DNA from: Candidatus Gugararchaeum adminiculabundum
GTDB lineage: Archaea > Micrarchaeota > Micrarchaeia > Burarchaeales > Gugararchaeaceae
Length of the DNA stretch: 64,000 nucleotides
Direction: 5' to 3'
NCBI GenBank assembly: GCA_902384795.1
Contig: CABMDC010000007.1
Span: forward strand, 79,717 to 143,716
Shown: positions 9,447-19,388 of the stretch, one piece after another
How positions within the stretch are numbered: position 1 is the stretch's first letter
Layout of the letters: every line of letters starts with the position of its first letter
Made by a program: the position numbers and the translations under genes
Notes under the pieces: model-generated
Told to the model about the DNA's origin: nothing
Seen by the model: only the letters and a program-made list of their open reading frames with translations
Databases searched by the model: none

Positions 9447-10391
9447 ATGCACATTGAATCACGGACGAGCAGGACTCTGAAGAAATACTACCTGGCGCAC
9501 ACATACCGAAAGAATGGCAAGGTACTGAAAGTTAGGATATATTTAGGTGCTAATCTTTCCGAAAAGGAACTAATGCAGAAAAAAGCGGACGCCGAAACCG
9601 AGATCAAGCAGCGAATCGTTTCACGTGAAGGAATTGGAGACCCATACGTGACTGTGCTTTCGCCTTCTGAACTAGATGAACTGCGAACATTAGAAGCAAA
9701 AGGAAAAGTAAAAATAATGCACCTCTCCGAAGAAGACTGGGTAAAGTTCAGCGAAGCTTTTACTTACGATACGAACGCGATAGAAGGCTCGAGCGTCGAT
9801 GCCAAAGAAGTCATCGAAGTCCTTGAAAAAAGGAAATGGCCGGAAGACAGATCCAAAGAAGAGATAGCTGAAACCTATGGGGTCGCAGAAGCAATCAAGT
9901 ACATACGAAGAACAAAAGAGCATATCTCGCTTAAGCTAATTCTTGCGTTGCACCGCATTGTTTTCAGGAACTCAAAACACTTCGCAGGGAACCTGAGGCC
10001 AAAAGGAGTCGAAGTAGTAGTCCAGGATGGACACGGAAATGTTGTTCACCGGGGAGCTCCTTCTACAGAAGTTAGGTATCGGCTTGAAGAATTAGTTCGC
10101 TGGTATGAAAAAAACAGGAAAAAGTACCCTCCGATTGTTCTTGCGGCGGTAGTACACAACCAGTTTGAGAATGTGCATCCATTTCAAGATGGAAATGGAA
10201 GGGTCGGACGACTGCTTCTTAACAATATATTGTTGAAACATGATCTCCCGCCACTCAATATCGAACTTAAAAACCGAAGACAGTATTACGCAGCGTTGCA
10301 GGCCTATCAAAACGATCACAACTTACGTCCGATGCTCAGGCTGATGCTGAAAGAGTATCGCGCACTCAAGAGAATATTCAAAAAGAGGTGA
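9447..10391 (+). CDS. Fic/DOC-family protein with N-terminal inhibitory motif (class II-like)
   Basis: Fic motif HPFQDGNGRVGRLLLN; inhibitory-helix-like TNAIEGSS. Confidence 0.9.
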   Translation: MHIESRTSRTLKKYYLAHTYRKNGKVLKVRIYLGANLSEKELMQKKADAETEIKQRIVSREGIGDPYVTVLSPSELDELRTLEAKGKVKIMHLSEEDWVKFSEAFTYDTNAIEGSSVDAKEVIEVLEKRKWPEDRSKEEIAETYGVAEAIKYIRRTKEHISLKLILALHRIVFRNSKHFAGNLRPKGVEVVVQDGHGNVVHRGAPSTEVRYRLEELVRWYEKNRKKYPPIVLAAVVHNQFENVHPFQDGNGRVGRLLLNNILLKHDLPPLNIELKNRRQYYAALQAYQNDHNLRPMLRLMLKEYRALKRIFKKR

Positions 10392-10417
10392 CTACGTCGC
10401 CAATTTTGTAGTCACCT
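10386..10417. repeat. Inverted repeat AGGTGACTAC...GTAGTCACCT at the Fic stop codon
   Basis: Perfect 10-bp arms with 12-bp spacer. Confidence 0.85.
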
Positions 10418-10510
10418 AATTTCCTTAGGAAATGATTCGTGTTTCGCTGCTCAAGTCAAGTGCGGATAGGGAGGTATATAATAATTTATCGCGCCATCAA
10501 GCAAACTATG

Positions 10511-10993
10511 AAGGACTTAAGCGGGTTCAGCTTTGGCGCAACATCGGCCGTCACCTCCAGCCTCGCCCTTATGGTAGGGCTGATCCAGCTCGACGTTTCG
10601 CGCACCGGCCTGATAGGCGCGCTGCTTGTCATCGGGCTTGCTGACAACATTGCCGATTCCCTGGGAATGCACATCTATTCGGAATCAAGATCCAGGAATC
10701 CCAGCAAACTCAGCACAATCACCAACTACCTCACCCGCCTGGGCATCACGCTGCTTCTGATAGCGTTTGTGCTGTTCCTCCCGATTTCCCTCGCCATCAT
10801 CGCATCCGTGATAGTTGGGATGCTTGTGATCGCAGTGTTGAGCTACCTGATAGCAAAGGAACACAGCTTGACCGTTCCGCGCTCCAGCTTCAGCATCATG
10901 CGCAACGTGACCGAGCACCTCGCGGTTGCTGCGCTCGTGCTGGTAATGAGCAACCTGGTCGGCTCGGCCATACACCTGTTTTTCCACAGCTGA
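10511..10993 (+). CDS. VIT1/CCC1-like membrane transporter
   Basis: GFSFGATSAVTSSLALMVGL...ALLVIGLADNIADSLGMHIYSES; multiple TM helices. Confidence 0.7.
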   Translation, partial: KDLSGFSFGATSAVTSSLALMVGLIQLDVSRTGLIGALLVIGLADNIADSLGMHIYSESRSRNPSKLSTITNYLTRLGITLLLIAFVLFLPISLAIIASVIVGMLVIAVLSYLIAKEHSLTVPRSSFSIMRNVTEHLAVAALVLVMSNLVGSAIHLFFHS

Positions 10994-11072
10994 AGCATGG
11001 TGCCAAGCGTACGCCCGCATCTCTCATTAAAGGAGAGAAAGCATTAATTATACGCAAGCGCAAAATAATTCC

Positions 11073-12383
11073 ATGGCGAGCATCGCGGACGACCCGTTTG
11101 GTTCCAGCCCGGACATGAAGAAGTATGCCCAGGGATTGCGGAGCGGATACAAGAGCGAGTTTGAAATGGCGCGGGCCCTGTTCGATGCGGTAAAAGACGA
11201 CGGCAAGCTCGGCATAAAATATTCCTATTCTTCGGTGGAACCGCGCGAGCACGGAACGAAAACAGCATTGGATGTCTGGAAGGACAAGAGCGGGGACTGC
11301 GACGAGCTGACCGGACTATACAACGCACTCGTGAAGCTCGCTGGGATGAAGGGCGCACAGGGATTTGCCGGCATTGGATACGCCAATGTGGACATCGATT
11401 ACAGGGGAGAGGAAGTCGGCCACATGTGCGCGGTTGTTTTCATAAAAGGCGATGTGCCTGAAAAATTCCGCTACAAGGATTTCGAGGGCAACAAAAAGTT
11501 TAGGGAGAGCACGCTCAAGACCGCGGGGATAGCCGACTCCAAAGACATGCACATGGTGCTCGTTGACCTGACTTACGAACAGTTCGGCGCGCAGCACAAG
11601 AAAATCTCCGTGCTGAATGAGAAGGAGGCGCTGGCGTTTTATTACTGGCAGGCGGGAACAGGCTTCAAGGCCGGTGGAAGGGCGCAGGTTGCGGAGAAGT
11701 GCTTTGAAAAGGCCCTGGACTATGCAAAGGGCAGCGCCAGGGCGCAAGTCTATATGTCTGAGGGGAACAACTACGCCGAGCGCGGCATGGCGTATAGGGC
11801 GATTGGAAAGACCCTGGAAGGAGTTGCCTCCGGGCTCGCCCACAGGAACGACATGAAATACGAGCAGAAGGTACAGCCGAAAGTGACCCTGGAGCAGGAC
11901 AGCAAGAACACGGAGAAGCGGATCAAGAAATGGAACTATCTGGCTCCGAAAACCGATGGGGGCGCTGCGGCGTGCATGAAACTAGGCAGGAAATATCTGA
12001 TAACGAAAAAATACGACAAGGCGCTGGATTATTTCGAGAGAGTGCTCGGATTCGACAGCAAAAATATGCCTGCGAACTATTTCGCAGCCATGGCTTGCAA
12101 GGAAAAGGAGGATTACGGGGGCGCGATTGGGCATTTGAAAAAAGTCGTTGCTGTTGACGATTCGCACGCGGATGCGCACTACTGGCTCGGGGTGAGTTAT
12201 CTGAAAACCAGGGAATACGGAAACGCTGCCCGGGAATTTGAGAAGACGCTCAAGCTTGCGCCGGATTACCCCTACGCGAAGTACAACCTCACGCTCGTGA
12301 AAATGTACGACAAGGCCAGGGATTCCGGGAAAATCATCGCAGAAAGCGCAAAGCATATGGACCCAAGCGTGCTGATGAGATGA
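11073..12383 (+). CDS. Transglutaminase-like domain plus TPR repeats
   Basis: WKDKSGDCDELTGLYNALVKLAG; TPRs (YDKALDYFERVLGFDSKNMPANYFAAMACKEKEDYGGAIGHLKK). Confidence 0.75.
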   Translation: MASIADDPFGSSPDMKKYAQGLRSGYKSEFEMARALFDAVKDDGKLGIKYSYSSVEPREHGTKTALDVWKDKSGDCDELTGLYNALVKLAGMKGAQGFAGIGYANVDIDYRGEEVGHMCAVVFIKGDVPEKFRYKDFEGNKKFRESTLKTAGIADSKDMHMVLVDLTYEQFGAQHKKISVLNEKEALAFYYWQAGTGFKAGGRAQVAEKCFEKALDYAKGSARAQVYMSEGNNYAERGMAYRAIGKTLEGVASGLAHRNDMKYEQKVQPKVTLEQDSKNTEKRIKKWNYLAPKTDGGAAACMKLGRKYLITKKYDKALDYFERVLGFDSKNMPANYFAAMACKEKEDYGGAIGHLKKVVAVDDSHADAHYWLGVSYLKTREYGNAAREFEKTLKLAPDYPYAKYNLTLVKMYDKARDSGKIIAESAKHMDPSVLMR

Positions 12384-12503
12384 ACAGCAGGCATCTCTCA
12401 TTGCTATCTTTTAACGAGCCTTTGCGTTTTGCGCCGGTTGAAGAAAGGCTTAAATTGGACAAGAGCGCAGAATATAATACAAAGGAATTGCCGAGGCGAT
12501 TGA

Positions 12504-13154
12504 ATGGCGAAAAACGAAGGCCCGATGAAAATGAAAGAAATGGAAGAGCCGCCAAAGAAAAAGGAACAGCAAAAGACCATGGCGATTCCGCCAAAGGAAA
12601 TCGAGATTATCAAAAAAAGGGACGAGCTTGTCAAATTGATTGAGCAGCTTCCAAAAGAAAAGCGGCTGGAGTATGCGAATTCCATAAGGAACACGCTCGA
12701 AGAAACGGAAAACAAGATGTACCACAAGGATTTCCTTCAGAATGGGGTAAAGGACGAGGGGCTGAGGGACATTTATGAGGAACTTAGGATAGGGGGCGAA
12801 CGCGCGGAAAAGGCGGAACTGGCCGCCCATTATCACCTGAAACGCGGAGCGTTTGCGCAGCATGTGGAAAAATATCTGGAGAAACAGGGGCTGTCGGAGA
12901 ATAGCAGTGAATACAAGGAGATTATGAAGACGGTTAAAGATGCGGGCCCTGCTGATTTTAGGGTCTTTAACCAGGTTCCACTGGACCCGGACAACAGATT
13001 TGATATCCCGGTGATTACCATGCAACTGTTTGGCAACTCAACCCTCAATCATGTGGAGGAGTATAAGATTAATTTCGAGTACAACAGGCAAAGCGAGGAA
13101 TGGGTGATTACTTCCATCAAGAAGAATAATTGGAATTGGCCTAAAACTAACTAG
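12504..13154 (+). CDS. Hypothetical charged protein
   Basis: Intact ORF between flanking genes. Confidence 0.5.
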   Translation: MAKNEGPMKMKEMEEPPKKKEQQKTMAIPPKEIEIIKKRDELVKLIEQLPKEKRLEYANSIRNTLEETENKMYHKDFLQNGVKDEGLRDIYEELRIGGERAEKAELAAHYHLKRGAFAQHVEKYLEKQGLSENSSEYKEIMKTVKDAGPADFRVFNQVPLDPDNRFDIPVITMQLFGNSTLNHVEEYKINFEYNRQSEEWVITSIKKNNWNWPKTN

Positions 13155-13250
13155 GGGCAGAAGATAGAAAAGAAAACTAATTTTAGATAAAAGAAAAACT
13201 AGAAAAAGAAAAAACGAAAGAGAAGAAAAAAATTAAAGGAAAAAAAGAAA

Positions 13251-13958
13251 CTACTTTTCGATGGTTAGCACGTACTTCCATAGCAGCGCTGCCAGGATTC
13301 CACCTAGCACTGGCGCAACCAGGAAAAGCGGCAGGGCTTCGAGGGCTTTTCCGCCAACGAACACCGCCGGTCCTATGCTTCTTGCCGGGTTCACCGAAGT
13401 TCCGGTGATGGGTATGGAAACCAAATGTATCAGCACCAGCGTGAAACCTATGGCGATTCCTGCAAAGCCCTGGGGCGCGCGCTTGCTCGTTGCCCCGAAT
13501 ATCACCAGCAGGAAGAGCATGGTGAAAACCGTTTCAGCAATGAATGCCGAGGTGGCCGAGAATTGCCCGAGGTATCCAACGCCATAGCCGTTCTGGCCCA
13601 ATCCGTTCACTGCGAGCGAGTAGCCGGGCATGCCGTTCATGATTGCGAGCAGTATTCCCGCCCCGATTATGCCCCCGATAATCTGTGATAGTATATAGCC
13701 TGCGGCATCCTTGGCATTGATTTTGCCTGCCACTAGCATGGAAATCGTGATTGCCGGGTTGATGTGGCACCCGGAGATACTTCCGATTGCGTATACCATC
13801 ACGAGCACCGTAAGACCGAATGCGAATGATATCCCCAAAAAGCCGATCTGGTTGCCGGCTATGACCGCGCTTCCACATCCCATAAGGACCAGCGCCAAAG
13901 TGCCGATCAGCTCGGCCGCATATTTGTTTAGATTGTTCGAATTATCCACAAAAACCAT
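13251..13958 (-). CDS. Aquaporin (MIP family)
   Basis: Two NPA boxes (CHINPAITI, SVNPARSIGP), 6 TM pattern. Confidence 0.95.
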   Translation of the reverse strand: MVFVDNSNNLNKYAAELIGTLALVLMGCGSAVIAGNQIGFLGISFAFGLTVLVMVYAIGSISGCHINPAITISMLVAGKINAKDAAGYILSQIIGGIIGAGILLAIMNGMPGYSLAVNGLGQNGYGVGYLGQFSATSAFIAETVFTMLFLLVIFGATSKRAPQGFAGIAIGFTLVLIHLVSIPITGTSVNPARSIGPAVFVGGKALEALPLFLVAPVLGGILAALLWKYVLTIEK

Positions 13959-14046
13959 CTCAATGCTCGAATTCTCAGTATTCGCCTATAAAGCTTTTGA
14001 TTTCTAATAGATAACAGATAGCAGAGAACAGAGTAGGTTTGCGCAC

Positions 14047-16602
14047 ATGAGAACTGCAACAACTGAAGAAACTTACCAGGGGCTAAGCCAGCAGGAAGCA
14101 GCCGAAAGGCTGAAGAAAGAGGGGCTTAACGAGCTGGCGTCCGCCAAAAAAAGAACCTTTCTTAATATTGCGCTGGAAGTCCTGCACGAGCCCATGTTCC
14201 TGCTCCTGATCGCCTGCGGAAGCCTTTACCTTTTCCTGGGGGATTTGCAGGGGGCGCTGATGCTTCTCTCATTTGTTTTCGTGGTCATTGGAATCACGAT
14301 TTACCAGGAAAGAAAAGTTGAGCGCGCGCTGGAAGCGCTGCGCGACCTTTCGAGCCCGCGGGCGCGGGTCATCAGGGATGGAGTGCAGAAAGTGATTCCA
14401 GGAAGGGAGGTTGTGCGCGAGGACATAATTCTGCTGGCAGAAGGGGACAGGGTGCCGGCGGACGTGGTCATACTTTCCGCGAGCAATTTCATGGTTGACG
14501 AGTCGCTACTTACGGGCGAATCCGCGCCAGTGCGCAAGGCGACCTGGGACGGGGAACAGAAAATGGAAAGGCCCGGGGGCGAGGATTTGCCGTTCGCCTA
14601 TTCGAGCACATTGGTGTCCCAGGGGCATGCGGTTGTGAAAGTGCTTTCAATTGGCGGTGCGACCGAAGTCGGAAAAATCGGCAAAGCCCTGCAAACGATT
14701 GAGCCTGAGAAAACTGAATTGCAAAAGGAAACCGAAAGGCTGGTGAAACTGTTCGGGGGAATCGGACTGCTTGTCTGCGTGCTTATAATTGTGATGTACG
14801 GGATTACGCGCGCTGACTGGGCAGGAGGATTGTTGGTGGGGCTTGCGCTCGCTATGGCGGTGCTGCCCGAGGAATTCCCGGTGGTGCTTACGATTTTCCT
14901 TGCGCTTGGCGCGTGGAGAATGTCGCGGCGCAATGTGCTGACAAGAAGGATGAGCGCGATTCAGAACCTGGGTTCGGCGACCGTGCTTTGCAGCGATAAG
15001 ACCGGCACGCTGACGCTCAACAAGATGACGCTGGAAAAAATCTGGGTGGACGGGAAGGTCGCTTTGCTCAGGGACAAAAAACCCCTGCCCGATTGGGCGC
15101 ACGAAACCATGGAGTATGCGATTCTTGCAAGCCAAAAGGAGCCCTATGACCCAATGGAGCGCTCGATAAAGGAAACAGGCGCCGAGAAATTGTCAGGAAC
15201 GGAACACATGCATGTGGACTGGGAACTGATGCGCGAATATCCCCTGTCGAAAAAATTGCTTGCGCTTTCCCATGTGTGGAGGGAGCCTGCGGGAAACAGG
15301 CACCTGGTTGCCGCCAAGGGCGCGCCCGAGGCGATTTTTGACTTGTGCCACCTTACCCCGCGGGAAAAGGAAAGGCTGATGGCCGGAGTCGCATTGCTTT
15401 CATCCGAAGGGCTGCGCGTGCTGGGTGTTGCAAAGGCTTACTTCAGCCTTAGCCCTAACAGGCTGCCGGAGAACCAGCATGACTTTGAATTCAAGTTCTC
15501 AGGGCTAATCGCGCTGGAAGATCCGGTAAGGGCGGAAGTGCCGGAAGCTGTGCGCGAATGCTATGATGCGGGAATGCGCGTGATTATGATTACAGGGGAT
15601 TATTCTGGGACCGCGAGAATGGTGGCGAAAAATGCGGGCTTTGTGAATTACGATGACATAATCACCGGGGCTGAAATGGAAACGATGAGCGAGGAGCATT
15701 TGCGCGAGAGGATAAAAACCGTGAGCGTTTTTGCGCGCGTTGTGCCAGAGCAGAAACTTAGGATTGTGGAGGCGCTCAAGGCGAACAACGAGGTCGTGGT
15801 GATGACCGGGGACGGGGTGAATGATGCGCCGGCGCTCAAGGCATCCGGGGTCGGGATCGCCATGGGCGGCAGGGGAACGGATGTGGCGCGCGAATCGGCT
15901 GCGCTGGTGCTTACGGACGATAATTTTGCCTCGATTGTGCGCGCAGTGAGAATGGGGCGGGCAGTTTATGACAACATAAAGAAGGCCATGGCATACATAA
16001 TTTCGGTGCACATGCCCATTGCCGGGCTTTCACTAATTCCTGTTTTGTTCGGATGGCCGATTGTGCTTTTCCCGGTGCACATCGCATTTTTGGAACTGAT
16101 TATTGACCCGGTTTGCTCGGTTGTTTTCGAAGCCGAGCCCGAAGAAAGAAATATCATGAAGCGCAAGCCGCGCAAAAAGAGCGAGCCGCTTTTTGACAGG
16201 GAGATATTGCTCATGAGCGCGCTAAGGGGATTGTGCGCGCTTGCGATTGTGGCATTGGTTTACTGGAGCGCCCTGAATTCTGGCGCAGGCGAAACCTATG
16301 CACGTGCAATGGCGTTCACCACGCTGGTGTTCGCCAATTTGGCGATGATACTCTCGGGCCGCTCGCAGGCGCGCACCATGCTTGAAACTTTGGGGAACAG
16401 GAACAGGGCACTGTGGATAGTTGTTGGGATTACTTTTGTCCTGCTCGCGGTTGCGCTCTATGTGCCGGGCATGGAGCAGCTGTTTAAATTGTCCGCGCTC
16501 AGCGCAGGTGAAATAGGCGCTTGTGCGGGGTATGCGCTGGTGGGAATCGCTCCGTTTGAGATTGCAAAAGTTGTGAAACGGGCGAGAAGGGGCGCGGCAT
16601 AA
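14047..16602 (+). CDS. Cation-translocating P-type ATPase
   Basis: DKTGTLT, LLTGES, MTGDGVNDAPALK, PEEFP in TM4. Confidence 0.95.
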   Translation: MRTATTEETYQGLSQQEAAERLKKEGLNELASAKKRTFLNIALEVLHEPMFLLLIACGSLYLFLGDLQGALMLLSFVFVVIGITIYQERKVERALEALRDLSSPRARVIRDGVQKVIPGREVVREDIILLAEGDRVPADVVILSASNFMVDESLLTGESAPVRKATWDGEQKMERPGGEDLPFAYSSTLVSQGHAVVKVLSIGGATEVGKIGKALQTIEPEKTELQKETERLVKLFGGIGLLVCVLIIVMYGITRADWAGGLLVGLALAMAVLPEEFPVVLTIFLALGAWRMSRRNVLTRRMSAIQNLGSATVLCSDKTGTLTLNKMTLEKIWVDGKVALLRDKKPLPDWAHETMEYAILASQKEPYDPMERSIKETGAEKLSGTEHMHVDWELMREYPLSKKLLALSHVWREPAGNRHLVAAKGAPEAIFDLCHLTPREKERLMAGVALLSSEGLRVLGVAKAYFSLSPNRLPENQHDFEFKFSGLIALEDPVRAEVPEAVRECYDAGMRVIMITGDYSGTARMVAKNAGFVNYDDIITGAEMETMSEEHLRERIKTVSVFARVVPEQKLRIVEALKANNEVVVMTGDGVNDAPALKASGVGIAMGGRGTDVARESAALVLTDDNFASIVRAVRMGRAVYDNIKKAMAYIISVHMPIAGLSLIPVLFGWPIVLFPVHIAFLELIIDPVCSVVFEAEPEERNIMKRKPRKKSEPLFDREILLMSALRGLCALAIVALVYWSALNSGAGETYARAMAFTTLVFANLAMILSGRSQARTMLETLGNRNRALWIVVGITFVLLAVALYVPGMEQLFKLSALSAGEIGACAGYALVGIAPFEIAKVVKRARRGAA

Positions 16603-16636
16603 AACAAAAAGGTTTTTTAAATGGAGAATCAAACAG

Positions 16637-18241
16637 ATGAGCATGCGCGCGGTTTCGGATATCGGCTTGATTAGGCGGAGAAAATTCTCGCCGGCATTGG
16701 CGCTGCTGATTCTCCTGACGTTTTTCGCGTTTAGCGCGTGGGCCGATGGCGGAGTCAGTACAACCACAGGGCCTTACAGCGAATGCCCGCCAGGTGCAAG
16801 CTATGAAGACTGCTTCAACTGCGGGGCTCCGCCAAAAGGAGTTGCATGCACCACCAAATGTACGGCCGAATACGCTTGTACTTGCGGCTATGACTGGTGC
16901 GAGTGCTACTGCCCCTATTCCGGAACGGGAACAACTGCCCCGGACAACACGGACACTAATACTAATAACAACAATCCGCCAGCCGACCCCTGCGCGAACG
17001 TGCAGTGCAGCCCGGTCTGCACAAACGGAAAGCTTTACGGGAGCCTGTGCGTGAGCGGCCAGTGCCAGGTGTACATGCAAACTTACACCACCTGTGAAAA
17101 CGGATGCGCTTCCAATGGAATCGAGTGCGCCAGCGCTCTGCCGCCTCCGCCAGCGCATCCTGATTTGTGCGCAGGAGTAGAATGCCCGGACAAATGCGAC
17201 AGCCCGAGGAATAATTTTGCAACCGCCTTGAGACAGGGGCAGTGCGATTCGGGAACAGGTGAATGTGTCTATCAGGATAAAGAGACTTGCCAGATTGGAT
17301 GCTCATTGGACGGGAATAAGAAAGCGGTTTGCCAGGAGGACTGCGACAATTCAATTGACGATGATGGGAACGGGTTGGTGGATTGCGCGGATCCGGTGTG
17401 CGCGGACAGCCTTTCATGCACCTGCAAAAAAGTTGCGAGCGTGCAGGGATCTATTGGCGGAAAGCCGCTGGTGATTCTCATGGGCGGATACCAGTATGCG
17501 GACACCACATTTATTTTCAATTACAAGAACCGGGATGCAATGACGCTGGTTGATGCGAATAAGATTGCAGAAACACTGAAAGCCACTGCCCCGTTTAATC
17601 AGATGAGCTTTGAGCTTTACGCGAGCCGCATCAATTTGTACAATGAGATAAGGCGCACGGGAAGATTTGAGAACAGCAGGAGGGCGGCGCTGCTCGCCAA
17701 GTGCGGGGAGCAGGGGATCGGCGGGGACCTTACCATAATGGTGAACTATTTGGACGGCACCAGCCTCCCGTACAGCAGGGCGTTTTCCATGAACGCAGAA
17801 ATATTCAGGGGAGACGGGCCAGTGACCAGGTCGGATTTTGAACTTGATGTGTTGCATGAGCTGGGCCATGCGTTTGCCGGCCTCTGGGACGAGTATACTG
17901 TTGCAGAGGGGGTCGGCTTCTTCACAGGAGTCGGGGCGACCATACGCGACTATGGATTTGCGAAAAGGTCGAATTGCGCGGTTGCGGATGATCCGCAATA
18001 TTGCAATGATTATTTCTCCAGGTTTAATGTGAGCTTCACCTGCGTTCGGGGCTGCGATGCAGGCGCCTGGTACCGCTCATCCCAGGAGAGTCTGATGAAC
18101 AATGTTTACGCGTCATCGGAATACAATGCGGTGAGCCAGAAAATAATCAAGGACAGGATTCAGGCGTTCGCGCATCCGAAGGCGATTGTGATTTACACTC
18201 CGAAAAGCACGCCGGGCAGAAACCCTGAGCCGGCCAGGTGA
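16637..18241 (+). CDS. Secreted zinc metallopeptidase, M64-like, with Cys-rich region and MopE-like motif
   Basis: Signal peptide; LHELGHAFAGLWDEY; DCDNSIDDDGNGLVDCADPVC. Confidence 0.75.
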   Translation: MSMRAVSDIGLIRRRKFSPALALLILLTFFAFSAWADGGVSTTTGPYSECPPGASYEDCFNCGAPPKGVACTTKCTAEYACTCGYDWCECYCPYSGTGTTAPDNTDTNTNNNNPPADPCANVQCSPVCTNGKLYGSLCVSGQCQVYMQTYTTCENGCASNGIECASALPPPPAHPDLCAGVECPDKCDSPRNNFATALRQGQCDSGTGECVYQDKETCQIGCSLDGNKKAVCQEDCDNSIDDDGNGLVDCADPVCADSLSCTCKKVASVQGSIGGKPLVILMGGYQYADTTFIFNYKNRDAMTLVDANKIAETLKATAPFNQMSFELYASRINLYNEIRRTGRFENSRRAALLAKCGEQGIGGDLTIMVNYLDGTSLPYSRAFSMNAEIFRGDGPVTRSDFELDVLHELGHAFAGLWDEYTVAEGVGFFTGVGATIRDYGFAKRSNCAVADDPQYCNDYFSRFNVSFTCVRGCDAGAWYRSSQESLMNNVYASSEYNAVSQKIIKDRIQAFAHPKAIVIYTPKSTPGRNPEPAR

Positions 18242-19044
18242 AATTGATTGTGATGATTATGAAAAATAATTGCAGCAGCTGCATTTGCATTTTAATTTTT
18301 GCGCTCACTCTCGCGCTTCTCGCGCCTCTAGCATTCGCTGATTCGATGATGGTCACGGTCACCTATAATTACGGAGAGATGGGAATCAGGCATGTGGAAA
18401 TCCTGCCAGGCTCGGCGCCCAATTATGCTTCGGACGGGCCGCTTATCCTCGCCTATGAAACTGGCGGCACGACTAATCCGGTTGCCACATTTTACATGCC
18501 GCTTGTCAGCTCGACAAAAGATGGGATAATAATAGAGGATTATGCGGAGCAGACCCTGGAAATTCCGCTGCAAACAGGGGCGCAGGCCCTTTCGATTTAC
18601 AACGAGAATGGCACCCTGCTCGCGCAATTCGATTTGACCGGAGTGACCAAAGCGGGTGATGCGAAAGGAACTCCTCCGAGCGGAACTGCCGCGGATGTTC
18701 TGGGCGAGGTGTCGATTGCTGGCGCAGACAAGCAAGTTAGGAACGGGCAGGCGAAAATACCAAACAGCAACAGTGCGGCGAACGGAGATTACGGGACAAA
18801 TGGCGGAACGGATACTGGAAGCGGAACAGACACGAATGGAAATGCGGGGGCAGGCGGATTATTTGGTGCTGGAAGCGGAACCGATTACACACTTTTGATT
18901 ATAGTCGTGATTGCTGCTGGGCTTGGATTTCTGTGGTGGACAAATAGGCTGCCCTGGAAACGCACAACGCAGAAAACAGCTAGTGACCAAAAGACGACTG
19001 ATATTCAGAAGACGGCTAGTGTTCAGAAGAAGAAAAAAAGATGA
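18238..19044 (+). CDS. Secreted/membrane-anchored hypothetical protein with low-complexity C-terminus
   Basis: N-term signal, C-term TM (LLIIVVIAAGLGFLWW), overlaps the preceding stop by 4 nt. Confidence 0.6.
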   Translation: MKLIVMIMKNNCSSCICILIFALTLALLAPLAFADSMMVTVTYNYGEMGIRHVEILPGSAPNYASDGPLILAYETGGTTNPVATFYMPLVSSTKDGIIIEDYAEQTLEIPLQTGAQALSIYNENGTLLAQFDLTGVTKAGDAKGTPPSGTAADVLGEVSIAGADKQVRNGQAKIPNSNSAANGDYGTNGGTDTGSGTDTNGNAGAGGLFGAGSGTDYTLLIIVVIAAGLGFLWWTNRLPWKRTTQKTASDQKTTDIQKTASVQKKKKR

Positions 19045-19054
19045 GGTGGGTTTG

Positions 19055-19369
19055 ATGGTGACAGGTATGCTGAAAGCTATTGGGATCGGAGCCGCGGCGG
19101 CAGTGGTCGGAGTGTTTGTTGCGATTGTCGGAATAATCGCAATTTTCCTTTTTGCCATAGTGGGCGCGTTCATGGGCGCGGTGACAGGCTTCATACTCCA
19201 GTATGTGCCGGTCCTTGGGCCGCTGGTGGTCAAGGGATTCGCAACCATCGGGGTGCAGAATCCGGATTTGGTGGCGCTGGGCGCGATGCTTGGGTTCATA
19301 GGAGGATTTTTCAAAAACCATGAGCAGCAGTGGCGCGAGTGGAGGCAACCTCCTGCGAATAATTGGTAG
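19055..19369 (+). CDS. Small hydrophobic membrane protein
   Basis: MVTGMLKAIGIGAAAAVVGVFVAIVGIIAIFLF...; in-frame start within ORF 18911..19369. Confidence 0.55.
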   Translation: MVTGMLKAIGIGAAAAVVGVFVAIVGIIAIFLFAIVGAFMGAVTGFILQYVPVLGPLVVKGFATIGVQNPDLVALGAMLGFIGGFFKNHEQQWREWRQPPANNW

Positions 19370-19388
19370 GAAGCACGGAGTGAAGCGC

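Noticed and set aside
14301-16767. Antisense ORFs (e.g. 14598..14933, 15505..16011, 16222..16767)
   Set aside because: They lie opposite strongly conserved coding genes, have biased low-complexity or His/Arg-rich composition, and are expected by chance in this GC range.
18950-19044. QKTxS/QKTT tandem mini-repeat as a functional repeat
   Set aside because: Short low-complexity basic tail of a membrane protein; no higher-order pattern.
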